Shown here: piece by piece, positions 5,972 through 12,894 of the stretch
Layout: the number at the start of each line of letters is the position of its first letter
Position numbering within the stretch: the stretch's first letter is position 1
Assembly (NCBI GenBank): GCA_964575845.1
Contig: CAZNSX010000012.1
Coordinates: 1 to 14,311 of the forward strand
DNA from: CAZNSX01 sp964575845
GTDB lineage: Bacteria; UBA8248; CAZNSX01
Direction: 5' to 3'
Length of the DNA: 14,311 nucleotides
Position numbers and translations under genes: made by a program
The notes under the pieces: generated by a model
Databases searched by the model: none
Told to the model about the DNA's origin: nothing
The model's input: only the letters and a program-made list of their open reading frames with translations

Positions 5972-8029
5972 TTAGCTTTCCTGCGTTTCCTTCCTGTAAC
6001 AGATAAGCCCGCACCTAAGGCACCGCTCGGCCTCCCCCCTGGCCATCTCCTCGCTCAAGCCCCGCTCCACCTCCTCGAAGCTCAAGCGCCGCGCCTCCAC
6101 GGTGAGCTCGGGCATCCTGGCCCTCGTGCTCTCGGGCACCCCGATGAGCTCCTCCACGTCGGGAAGCTCGCTGTCCTTTCCGATCACCTCCTGGGGCACG
6201 CGCACCTCCTCGCCCCTGAGGTATAAATTGATGGAGCGGGCCGCCCTCCTTCCCGCGCCGATGGCCTCCACCGCGATGGAGGCGCCCGTGACCGCATCGC
6301 CCCCGGCGAAGACCCATTCCAGATTGGTCTGCCCGGTTTTCTCGTTGACCACCTCGATGGTGTTCCACCGGGTGAGGGTCACCTCGTCGTCTTTTAAGAA
6401 CCCGGTCACGGGGAACTGGCCGATGGCGGCGATCACGTTATCGACGGGGATCACCGTCTCGGTGCCCGGCTTGGGCACGGGCCTTCTTCTTCCCGACTCA
6501 TCGGGCTCGCCCAGCTCCATCTCGATATACTCCAGGTGGGTGAGCCTGCCCTTCTCCCCCATGAGCCTGGTGGGGGCGGCCAGGTAGTGGAACCTCACCC
6601 CCTCCTTCTCGGCCTCCTCGATCTCGATGTCGTTGGCGGGCATCTCTTTCCTGGACCTCCGGTAGATGATGGTCACCTCCTTGGCACCCAGCCTCCAGGA
6701 GGTTCTCGCCGCATCGAGGGCGGTGTTCCCCCCGCCGATGATGGCCACCCTGTCTCCCACGGGGGTCTCCTTGTCTAACCCCCGGTCGATCAGAAAGCGG
6801 GTGCCGGGCAGGATCCCCTGGAGCTCCTCTCCCTCCACCCCCAGCCCCCGGCTGTCCCAGGCACCGGTTCCTAAAAATACCGCCTCAAAGCCCTCCTCTT
6901 TTAAACTCTTAAGGGTGAAATCCTCTCCCATGGCAACCCCGGTCCTCACCTCCACGCCCATGGCAAGGATCCCCTCGATCTCCCAGTCGAGGACCGCCTT
7001 GGGGAGCCGGTACTCGGGGATGCCGTATCTCAACATCCCCCCCAGCTTGGGCATGGCCTCGAGGATGGTGGGGGAGTGGCCGTAGCGGGCCAGGTAAAAG
7101 GCACAGGTGAGCCCCGCCGGCCCCCCGCCGATGACCGCCACCCTCTTTCCCGTTTCGGGCGCCTTGAAGGGGGTGATCCTCTCTCCTGAGCGCATCTCGT
7201 AGTCCGCGGCGAAGCGCTTGAGGTGGTTGATGGTGACCGGCTCGGTGAGCCTTCCCAGCCGGCATTGCTCCTCGCAGGGGTGGGGGCAGACCCTGCCGCA
7301 GGTCAAGGGCAGGGGGTTGGCCTCCTTGATGAGCTCAATGGCAGCCCGGTAGTCCCCCTCCCGGATGCGGGCGATATAGCCGGGGATGTCGATCCCCGCC
7401 GGGCAGGTCCTCTGGCAGGGGGCGGTGCACTCATCAACCTGGTAAAGGTGCTGACTCCTCCTGGTCTGGGAGCTCAACCGTATGATGGACTTGGGGCAGA
7501 CCGCCGCACAGGTGCCGCAGCCCGTGCACAGGTGCTCGTTCACCTCGGGAAGGCCTCTTTCTCCGATCTCGATGGCCTCAAAGGGGCAGGCCGATACGCA
7601 GCTGCCCAGGCTCATGCACCCGATCTCGCAGCGCTTGCTTCCCGAGAAGAGCATCATGGCGGCCCGGCAGTCCCTGACCCCGTCGTAGAGAAACTTGACC
7701 TCCGCCTCCTCCGGGGGGTACCAGCAGCCCAGGGCAGCGATATCGGGCTCCCTGACCTCGACTTCGACCCCCAGGATCTGGGCCACGGCCACCGCCGCCT
7801 CGGCGCCCCCTGCCAGGCAGGCATCGGGCGAGGCGGTGCCCCTGGCGATGGCCTTGGCGCAGGACGAGCAGCCCGCGAACCCGCAGGCCCCGCAGTTGGC
7901 CCCGGGCAGGGCCTCGGCCAGGGCCTGGACGGTAGGGTCCACCGCCACGTAGAAGAGCTTGGAGGCAATGGCCAGGAGGATCGAGGCGGCGAGCCCGATT
8001 CCCCCTATGGCGAGCATTCCCGTGAACAT
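5972..8029 (-). CDS. rnfB: RnfB fused to a GltD/NfnL-type FAD/NAD(P) oxidoreductase
   Basis: A 685-residue fusion. Residues 1-30 are a membrane anchor. Residues 40-75 hold the RnfB 4Fe-4S motif (Cys46, 49, 54, 71). Next come two ferredoxin motifs: Cys134-x3-Cys138-x5-Cys144-x3-Cys148, the RnfB signature, and Cys168/171/174/178. From about residue 195 a complete glutamate-synthase-small-subunit/NfnL module follows: cysteines 201, 205, 209 and 244, 248, 252, 256 for further Fe-S clusters, an FAD loop GGGPAG (301-306), a second nucleotide loop GGGNTA (432-437), then YRRSRKEMPA (456-465), whose arginines usually recognise NADPH, and the terminal FAD motif AGGD (575-578). A last CxxC-type group (670, 673, 677) ends the protein. 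In Rnf, RnfB accepts electrons from ferredoxin; here it could pass them to or from NAD(P)H on the same chain. The Shine-Dalgarno GGAGAA abuts a heptamer array. Ordinary RnfB lacks the oxidoreductase module. Confidence 0.92.
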   Translation of the reverse strand: MFTGMLAIGGIGLAASILLAIASKLFYVAVDPTVQALAEALPGANCGACGFAGCSSCAKAIARGTASPDACLAGGAEAAVAVAQILGVEVEVREPDIAALGCWYPPEEAEVKFLYDGVRDCRAAMMLFSGSKRCEIGCMSLGSCVSACPFEAIEIGERGLPEVNEHLCTGCGTCAAVCPKSIIRLSSQTRRSQHLYQVDECTAPCQRTCPAGIDIPGYIARIREGDYRAAIELIKEANPLPLTCGRVCPHPCEEQCRLGRLTEPVTINHLKRFAADYEMRSGERITPFKAPETGKRVAVIGGGPAGLTCAFYLARYGHSPTILEAMPKLGGMLRYGIPEYRLPKAVLDWEIEGILAMGVEVRTGVAMGEDFTLKSLKEEGFEAVFLGTGAWDSRGLGVEGEELQGILPGTRFLIDRGLDKETPVGDRVAIIGGGNTALDAARTSWRLGAKEVTIIYRRSRKEMPANDIEIEEAEKEGVRFHYLAAPTRLMGEKGRLTHLEYIEMELGEPDESGRRRPVPKPGTETVIPVDNVIAAIGQFPVTGFLKDDEVTLTRWNTIEVVNEKTGQTNLEWVFAGGDAVTGASIAVEAIGAGRRAARSINLYLRGEEVRVPQEVIGKDSELPDVEELIGVPESTRARMPELTVEARRLSFEEVERGLSEEMARGEAERCLRCGLICYRKETQES

Positions 8030-8041
8030 ATCGATCGTTCT

Positions 8042-8104
8042 CCGTTAACCGTTAACCGTTAACCGTTCACCGTTGTCCGTTCACCGTTCACCGTTCACCG
8101 TACA
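8042..8104. repeat. Heptamer tandem array, nine units of CCGTTMA type
   Basis: Nine head-to-tail 7-bp units: CCGTTAA three times, CCGTTCA, CCGTTGT, CCGTTCA three times, CCGTACA. It fills most of the rnfA-rnfB gap and directly adjoins the rnfB ribosome binding site. The 7-bp period makes copy-number change by slippage likely. Confidence 0.9.
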
Positions 8105-8138
8105 CCGCATTCTCACGGACAACGGTGAACGGTGAACC
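8057..8138. repeat. Long hairpin formed by the heptamer array and an inverted copy
   Basis: Positions 8116-8138 are the reverse complement of 8057-8079 at 21 of 23 positions. In the rnf transcript this gives a long stem with a 36-nt loop, starting 3 bp after the rnfA stop and ending before the rnfB ribosome binding site. No U-tract follows. It could stabilise or process the mRNA, or set the rnfB expression level; this is inferred. Confidence 0.75.
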
Positions 8139-8141
8139 ATC

Positions 8142-8717
8142 CTACACCAACCCCGCGAACCCCGAGAAGGCGAGCGCGATGAGCCCCGCGGTCACCAGGC
8201 CGATGGCCGTGCCCTCAAAGGGCTTGGGGATGGCCACCAGGGCGAAGCGCTCCCTGAGCCCGGCCATGAGCACCAGGGCCAGGGAGAACCCGCAGGCCGA
8301 GGCAAAGGAGAAGAAGATGGCGGTGATCAGGTCGTAACGCTCGTCGATGTTGATGATGGCCACGCCCAAAACCGCGCAGTTGGTGGTGATCAGGGGCAGG
8401 TAGATCCCCAGGGCCTCGTAGAGGGGCGGGGCGGTCTTCTGGATCACCATCTCCACGAACTGCACCAGGGCCGCGATCACCAGGATAAAGGCGATGGTCC
8501 TCAGGTACTCCAACGACAGGGGCACCAGGAGGTAGTGGTAGACCAGCCAGGTGATCATCCCGGCCAGGGTCAGCACAAAGATCACCGCCAGGCCCATGCC
8601 CGTGGCCGTGTCCATCCTGCGGGAGACCCCCAGGAAGGGGCAGTTGCCCAGAAACCTCAGGAGCAGGATGTTGTTGACCAGAATGGCGCTCACCATGAGC
8701 AGGATGAACTGGGTCAT
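8142..8717 (-). CDS. rnfA: RnfA, membrane subunit of the Rnf complex
   Basis: A 191-residue integral membrane protein with about six transmembrane helices, the usual length for RnfA. The N-terminal stretch ILVNNILLLRFLGNCPFLG and the internal ITTNCAVLG are family hallmarks. Cys26 and Cys114 correspond to the cysteines that, with those of RnfE, hold a 2Fe-2S cluster within the membrane in Rnf/Nqr complexes. RnfA and RnfE form an inverted-topology pair at the ion-translocating core. The start ATG follows AAGGAG at good spacing. It lies 171 bp after rnfE and 112 bp before rnfB; both gaps are filled with short repeats. Confidence 0.95.
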   Translation of the reverse strand: MTQFILLMVSAILVNNILLLRFLGNCPFLGVSRRMDTATGMGLAVIFVLTLAGMITWLVYHYLLVPLSLEYLRTIAFILVIAALVQFVEMVIQKTAPPLYEALGIYLPLITTNCAVLGVAIINIDERYDLITAIFFSFASACGFSLALVLMAGLRERFALVAIPKPFEGTAIGLVTAGLIALAFSGFAGLV

Positions 8718-8888
8718 GTTCTCACTCCTTCGATGAAATCTCTCGTTCTGTGGTAGTTCTTTGAATCTGCCTGTTCATATCTATAGTACGTAGGGAGAGA
8801 GGCTGAAGGCTGGTAGGAAAAAACGGCACTACACCGTTCTCCCCGCCAGAGGCGGGCAAGCCCTTCTCCGATTCTCCGATTCACCGTA
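8718..8888. repeat. rnfE-rnfA gap with palindrome and short-period repeats
   Basis: This 171-bp gap inside the operon holds no gene. It contains two AGGCTGR-type heptamers (8800-8813), the palindrome CCCGCCAGAGGCGGG (8842-8856), which shares its core with 2449-2461, and three octamers of TTCTCCGA type (8864-8887) that run up to the rnfE stop codon. I see no promoter I would defend. Confidence 0.65.
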
Positions 8889-9494
8889 TCATCCCTTGCG
8901 CGCCTGGATCTGGCTGATGAGGTTCATGAAGCCCAAAAGGAGCCCCAGGGCCACGAAGGCCCCCGGGGGCTTGAGCATGAAGGCGAAGGGCTCGAAGCCC
9001 TGCCACAGGACCGGGGTCTCCAGGAGGGTGCCCGCGCCCAGCAGCTCCCGGATGCAGCCCAGCACGAAGAGCGAGAGGGTGAACCCGAGCCCGATGCCCA
9101 GCCCGTCGGCCAGGGACCGAACGGGGGTATTCTTGGAGGCGAAGGCCTCGGCCCTTCCCAGGATGATGCAGTTGACCACGATCAAGGGGATGAAGATCCC
9201 CAGGATCTTGAAGAGCGGATAGAAGTAGGCCTGCATCACCAGCTCCACGATCACCACGAAGGAGGCGATGATCACGATGAAGGACGCAATCCGCACCTGG
9301 GTGGGGATCAATCTTCTCAAGAGCGAGACGAAGAGGTTGCTGAAGACCAGCACGAAGGTGGTGGCCAGGCCCATGCCGATGCCGTTGATCCCCGAGGTGG
9401 TCACCGCGAGCGTGGGGCAGAGGCCCAGCACCAGCCTGAAGGGCGGGATGGTCCGCCAGAACCCCTTGGTGAACTCCTCTCTGAGGGTTGCCAT
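8889..9494 (-). CDS. rnfE: RnfE, membrane subunit of the Rnf complex
   Basis: A 201-residue integral membrane protein with about six transmembrane helices, paralogous to RnfA. The region around residues 20-34 (LVLGLCPTLAVTTS) and IVVNCIILGRAEAFAS are family hallmarks. Cys26 and Cys109 are the expected ligands of the membrane-embedded 2Fe-2S cluster shared with RnfA. The start ATG overlaps the rnfG stop by one base (TGATG) and is preceded by AAGGAGAT, so translation is probably coupled to rnfG. The length is typical for the family. Confidence 0.95.
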   Translation of the reverse strand: MATLREEFTKGFWRTIPPFRLVLGLCPTLAVTTSGINGIGMGLATTFVLVFSNLFVSLLRRLIPTQVRIASFIVIIASFVVIVELVMQAYFYPLFKILGIFIPLIVVNCIILGRAEAFASKNTPVRSLADGLGIGLGFTLSLFVLGCIRELLGAGTLLETPVLWQGFEPFAFMLKPPGAFVALGLLLGFMNLISQIQARKG

Positions 9495-10054
9495 CAGAAG
9501 ATCTCCTTTTTGAACTTATCCACGTAGCCCACCGCCTCGTTCACCGCGGCCACCACCCCCTTGCTCGAGTAGGTGGCCCCGCTGAGGGCGTCCACCTGGA
9601 TGCCCTTGTTCGCGGCGAGCCCCTTGAAGCGATCCGTGTAGGCGGGCGAGCTCACCCGCGAGCCGATGCCCGGGGTCTCGGACTGGGAGGTGATGCTGAT
9701 ATCGAGGATCCTCCCCTCCTTGCTCACCCCCACCATGACCCCGATCTCCCCGTGGAAGCCCTTGCCCCAGCCCTCCACCGCCACCGCGAAGGTGGTGCCC
9801 CCCTTCTTGGCGGGAAAGAAGGTGCGCTCCACGGGCCTTCCCTTAGCATCGGTGCCCACGGTGATCTTCTCTCGATCCTGGATGGGGTCGTTGTCGTAGC
9901 CCGTGAGCACCTTTTTGACGGCCGGCTCCTTGACGAACTTGATGGTCTGGTACTCGATGGGCCCCTTGGTGAGCCCGTGGATGAAGGTCAGGGTCAGGCC
10001 CGAGGCGGCCCCGATCACCGTTAAGACCACGATCATCCGCATCATCTCACGCAC
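9494..10054 (-). CDS. rnfG: RnfG, covalent-FMN subunit of the Rnf complex
   Basis: A 186-residue protein with one N-terminal transmembrane helix (about residues 7-27) followed by a periplasm-facing FMN-binding domain. The flavinylation motif DALSGATYS is intact, with the FMN acceptor at Thr161; attachment needs an ApbE-type transferase, not present in this window. I accept the GTG start at 10054 because GGGAGGTGGGAGC precedes it at good spacing; it overlaps the rnfD stop by 8 bp, so translation is likely coupled. In-frame ATGs a few codons downstream are alternatives. The sequence looks like ordinary RnfG. Confidence 0.93.
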   Translation of the reverse strand: MREMMRMIVVLTVIGAASGLTLTFIHGLTKGPIEYQTIKFVKEPAVKKVLTGYDNDPIQDREKITVGTDAKGRPVERTFFPAKKGGTTFAVAVEGWGKGFHGEIGVMVGVSKEGRILDISITSQSETPGIGSRVSSPAYTDRFKGLAANKGIQVDALSGATYSSKGVVAAVNEAVGYVDKFKKEIF

Positions 10055-11015
10055 GCTCCCACCTCCCGTAGGCCCTGGGTTTGAGGGAGTTAAAGAGCGG
10101 GGTGGCCGCGTTCATCACCAGGATCGCGTAGAAGGTCCCGTCGTAGTCGGCCCCCCACATCCTGAGGATCATGGTGAGCATCCCGGCGAGAAATCCGAAG
10201 GCCAGCATCCCCTTGGGGGTCACCGGCGAGGTGACCGGCTCGGGGGCGAGGAAGAAGGCCCCCAGCAGGACCCCGCCCCCTGCCAGGTGGAAGCTCACCG
10301 GGGGGTAGAGGTCGGCGTTGATCACCCGCATGATCCCGGCGAAGAGCCCCACCCCCAGGAGGAAGGCAACGGGGATGTGCCACCGGATGAGCCCCCTCAC
10401 CAGCAGAAAGAGGCCCCCGAGGAGGATGGCGAGCCCGCATACGGCCCCGATGGCACCCGCCTTGTTGCCCAGAAAGAGATCCCATAGTTCGTAGGAGTAG
10501 AACATGGAGGGGTCCTCTTTAAAGGCCATCAGGGGGGTTAAGGCCACCTCGGCGCTCCGGGGGGCGACAAAGGCGCTCATGCGCGCGGGCCAGGAGAGCT
10601 TCAGGACCACCCAGGCCACCAGGGGCGGGTTGAAGGGGTAGGTGCCCAGGCCCCCGAAGACCATCTTGCCTAAGATAATGGCCGTTCCCGCCCCGACCAT
10701 GGCGAGCCACCAGGGCGCGGTGGGAGGAAGGAGCAGGGCCACCAGCAAGCCGGTCAGAAGGGCATGCAGGTCGCCGATGGTGAGATCCCCTTTGGTGAGC
10801 TTCTCGATTCCCGCCTCCACGGCCGCGGCGGTGGCCATGGAAATGGCCACAGTCACCAGGGCCTTGAGGCCGAACAGATACACCCCCACCCCGGCCGTGG
10901 GGATCAGGGCCAGAAGGAAGCTCCCCATCATCCGCTCCACCGTGAGCGATCCCCGCACGTGGGGCGACATGGAGACGATGAGCCGTGAGGTATCGATTGA
11001 TGGGGTGGTGTTCAT
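10047..11015 (-). CDS. rnfD: RnfD, membrane subunit with divergent flavin motif
   Basis: A 322-residue integral membrane protein of the RnfD/NqrB family with multiple transmembrane helices. I place the start at ATG 11015: it overlaps the rnfC stop as ATGA and follows GGAGGAGG. The longer frame beginning at 11105 would run 90 bp into rnfC. The family features TYPFNPPLVAWV and PLFNSLKPRAYGRW are present. The FMN-acceptor region normally reads like D-x-x-S/T-G/S-A-T-P-L; here it is SAEVALTPL, so only Thr160-Pro-Leu remains and the usual Asp, Ser/Thr and Gly are missing. Covalent FMN attachment is therefore uncertain. Together with RnfE and RnfA it forms the ion-conducting part. Confidence 0.93.
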   Translation of the reverse strand: MNTTPSIDTSRLIVSMSPHVRGSLTVERMMGSFLLALIPTAGVGVYLFGLKALVTVAISMATAAAVEAGIEKLTKGDLTIGDLHALLTGLLVALLLPPTAPWWLAMVGAGTAIILGKMVFGGLGTYPFNPPLVAWVVLKLSWPARMSAFVAPRSAEVALTPLMAFKEDPSMFYSYELWDLFLGNKAGAIGAVCGLAILLGGLFLLVRGLIRWHIPVAFLLGVGLFAGIMRVINADLYPPVSFHLAGGGVLLGAFFLAPEPVTSPVTPKGMLAFGFLAGMLTMILRMWGADYDGTFYAILVMNAATPLFNSLKPRAYGRWERA

Positions 11016-12358
11016 GGCCCCTCCTCCATCAGTTGGTGCTTGGCGTGGCGGAAGAAGTGCACCATGGGCCTCCTCGAGGGGCACACGTAGTCGCAACAGC
11101 CGCACTCGATACAGGTCAGCAGTCCCCGGGCAGCCGCCTCCTCAAACCGGCCCCTGGCGCAGTACATGGAGAGCATCCCGGGCACCAGGTTCACGGGGCA
11201 GACCTTCACGCACCTGCCGCAGTTGATACACTCCCGGTAGGCCCCCACCGGGGTGATCTCCTCTTCAGTCAGGGCGAACAGTCCCGCTGCCTCCTTTCCC
11301 AGGGCAACGCCGAGCTCGTAGTGGGCAAAGCCGGTCATGGGGCCGCCGACAATCAGCTTGGCGGGCTGGCGGGCAAAGCCCCCCAGGGCCTGAACGAGGC
11401 TCCCGATGGTGGTGCCGAGGGGGACCTTCACGATCCCTGTCCTCCCCAGGGCGCCTCCCCCCACGGTGAGGGTGGTGGAGAGGGGGGGGATGCCGGTGAG
11501 GAGTGTCTCTCCCAGTGAGAGGGCCGTTTCAACCGCGCACAGGGCCACGCCCACATCCCGGGGGTGGCCGTAGGGAAGGGGCACCTCCCGTCCCAGGGCC
11601 GCCTTGATGAGCGGGGTGGGAAGCCCGAGGGGGTAGCGCTGAGCATTGACCGAGACCATGGTGGTCGTCTCTTGCTCGTCAGCGGCCAGCAGGCTGACAA
11701 GGGGCGCAGGAGGGGGGAGGTTCTTATCGATGGCGATCACCACCCGCTCGGCGCCGCTCAGGGATTTGACCCCGGCGATGCCCACCCCCAGGGCCTCTGA
11801 CTCGATGCCCGCCAGGTACCGGTTGGCCCCCAGGGAGGGCTCGGGGTCGAGGGCGCTCACCAGAAGGGTGTCGATCCTCTTCACCAGCCTCCTCCCGCTC
11901 AGGGGCAGGTGGGCCGCCGGCTGATCGGAGGGGGCCAGGTCGCGTATCAGGGGCACGGGGGAGAGCCCCGGGCTCACCAGGCCCGCCTCACGAATGGCCT
12001 GGGCAAGCTCCTCGGTGCTGAGCTCAGCGGGCTCCCTGGTCGGCTTCTTTTGGGGGGGCTCTCCTTCCCCCTCGATCACCACGGCCTCCACCCTCTGTCC
12101 CCGGGAGCTGAAGGTCTCGGTGATCTCGATCACCACCCCGGTGAGGGGGGAGTGGACCGGGATCGAGCGGTCGGTGGGGGGAGCGGCCACGAGCTGGCCG
12201 GTCCTCACCTTCTGGCCCGGTTTCACTGTGGGGGTAGCGGGCTCTCCTAGGTGCTGGATGAGGGGGAGTACCACCTGGGTAGGCGGGGGGATCTCGATGA
12301 GCTCGAGCAGAGGGGTGGGTGGTTTCGGCAGCGTGATTCCTCGCAGGTAGATGCCCAT
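11012..12358 (-). CDS. rnfC: RnfC with both Fe-S motifs but a lost FMN/NADH site
   Basis: A 448-residue peripheral subunit. The N-terminal sandwich-hybrid region (residues 5-100, with VKPGQKVRTGQLVA) and the C-terminal double ferredoxin motif (Cys377/380/383/387 and Cys416/419/422/426) are typical of RnfC. The middle is not. Canonical RnfC has a glycine-rich FMN/NADH loop G-G-A-G-F-P-T, then N-A-x-E-C-E-P-Y-I, then K-Y-P-x-G-G-A-K/E-K-Q-L. Here these positions read SPGLSPVPL (129-137), SALDPEPSL (168-176) and RYPLGLPTPL (241-250). Ordinary RnfC oxidises or reduces NAD(H) at this site, so this one probably does not, or binds it differently. As the first gene of the operon it has its own promoter. 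Possible ribosome binding sites are GGAGGA (spacing about 14) or AAGGA (spacing 3). The frame is intact, so it is not a pseudogene. Confidence 0.9.
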   Translation of the reverse strand: MGIYLRGITLPKPPTPLLELIEIPPPTQVVLPLIQHLGEPATPTVKPGQKVRTGQLVAAPPTDRSIPVHSPLTGVVIEITETFSSRGQRVEAVVIEGEGEPPQKKPTREPAELSTEELAQAIREAGLVSPGLSPVPLIRDLAPSDQPAAHLPLSGRRLVKRIDTLLVSALDPEPSLGANRYLAGIESEALGVGIAGVKSLSGAERVVIAIDKNLPPPAPLVSLLAADEQETTTMVSVNAQRYPLGLPTPLIKAALGREVPLPYGHPRDVGVALCAVETALSLGETLLTGIPPLSTTLTVGGGALGRTGIVKVPLGTTIGSLVQALGGFARQPAKLIVGGPMTGFAHYELGVALGKEAAGLFALTEEEITPVGAYRECINCGRCVKVCPVNLVPGMLSMYCARGRFEEAAARGLLTCIECGCCDYVCPSRRPMVHFFRHAKHQLMEEGP

Positions 12359-12409
12359 CGATCCTTGCGTGTTCCTCCGTTTCGTGACTGGGTGAAAGGT
12401 TGCTGGGGG

Positions 12410-12422
12410 CCTTGGGCCAAGG
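12410..12422. promoter_or_regulatory. Palindrome at the rnf transcription start
   Basis: CCTTGGGCCAAGG is a 6-bp perfect inverted repeat with a one-base centre, extended by GGGG and CCCC on the outer sides. It covers the expected start of the rnf transcript, so it may be an operator or a leader hairpin. I do not recognise it as a known regulator site. Confidence 0.4.
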
Positions 12423-12429
12423 TCGCCCC

Positions 12430-12458
12430 TTCATACATTAGGCAATGGGGTTTGTCAA
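12430..12458 (-). promoter_or_regulatory. Sigma70-type promoter of the rnf operon
   Basis: Read on the minus strand, the -35 is a perfect TTGACA (12458-12453) and the -10 is TATGAA (12435-12430), with a 17-bp spacer. Transcription would start near 12423 and the leader before rnfC would be about 65 nt. This is the only strong promoter I see for the cluster. Confidence 0.7.
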
Positions 12459-12814
12459 TGAGATTTTTGGGGGGGTTGGGGGCTGGCCGGAGGGGTGTTT
12501 TTTAGCTTCCCCTATGAAGCAGAGATATGGAGAGCCAGTCAGATTCGCAATAGCTGGGTAACCAAACTTCGCTTACGGGTAGCAGCAGATATATGCAGTT
12601 AGAGCCGAGCGTGGATCGTCAGACGTATCACCGTTTTTGGAGTGGATGATATTCTGAGGATTCGGGTGGATATCTCAGAAACCATCAGGCTGAAAACACC
12701 ATTCGCTTCACCCCGACTCCTGATCCCCATTATTACTTTTCCCTTCCTCTAGCCTTACACAATGCGCTATACCCCATGCCCTCTGCCTTGCACCTTTCTT
12801 CTATAAGCTTCTTC
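12459..12814. other. Non-coding region between rnf promoter and fic operator
   Basis: About 350 bases with no supportable gene; only open frames under 30 codons without a ribosome binding site are present. The one structured part is four degenerate heptamers at 12764-12791 (GCGCTAT, ACCCCAT, GCCCTCT, GCCTTGC), related to the array at 14181-14215 on the other side of fic. Confidence 0.5.
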
Positions 12815-12894
12815 TTGCAGGATAAAGTAATAGAGATATTTTTATTGCAGGATAATTGATTATTATGCAATAATGAGACACCTTATTGCAGGAT
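12815..12894 (+). promoter_or_regulatory. Repeated TTGCAGGAT operator-like sites upstream of fic
   Basis: TTGCAGGATAA occurs at 12815-12825 and 12845-12855, and TTATTGCAGGAT at 12883-12894. TTATT-ATGC-AATAA (12860-12873) adds the inverted half-site TGCAATAA. The direct copies start 30 and 41 bp apart, close to three and four helical turns, so bound protein would lie on one DNA face. The last copy covers the proposed TTG start codon. The Fic protein ends in a winged-helix-like domain, so autoregulation is likely but inferred. Confidence 0.6.

Noticed and set aside
7223..8062. 279-codon plus-strand open frame over rnfB
   Set aside because: It is antisense to the well-supported rnfB fusion and has the Gly/Ala/Pro/Arg-rich composition of a shadow frame.
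8042..8138. CRISPR array
   Set aside because: The units are 7 bp, contiguous and lack spacers; a CRISPR needs longer repeats separated by unique spacers.
11016..11105. Upstream extension of rnfD by 30 residues
   Set aside because: It would run 90 bp into rnfC, while ATG 11015 has a strong ribosome binding site and an ATGA overlap with the rnfC stop.
12514..12561. Short ATG open frame of 15 codons
   Set aside because: No ribosome binding site, very short, and no recognisable product.
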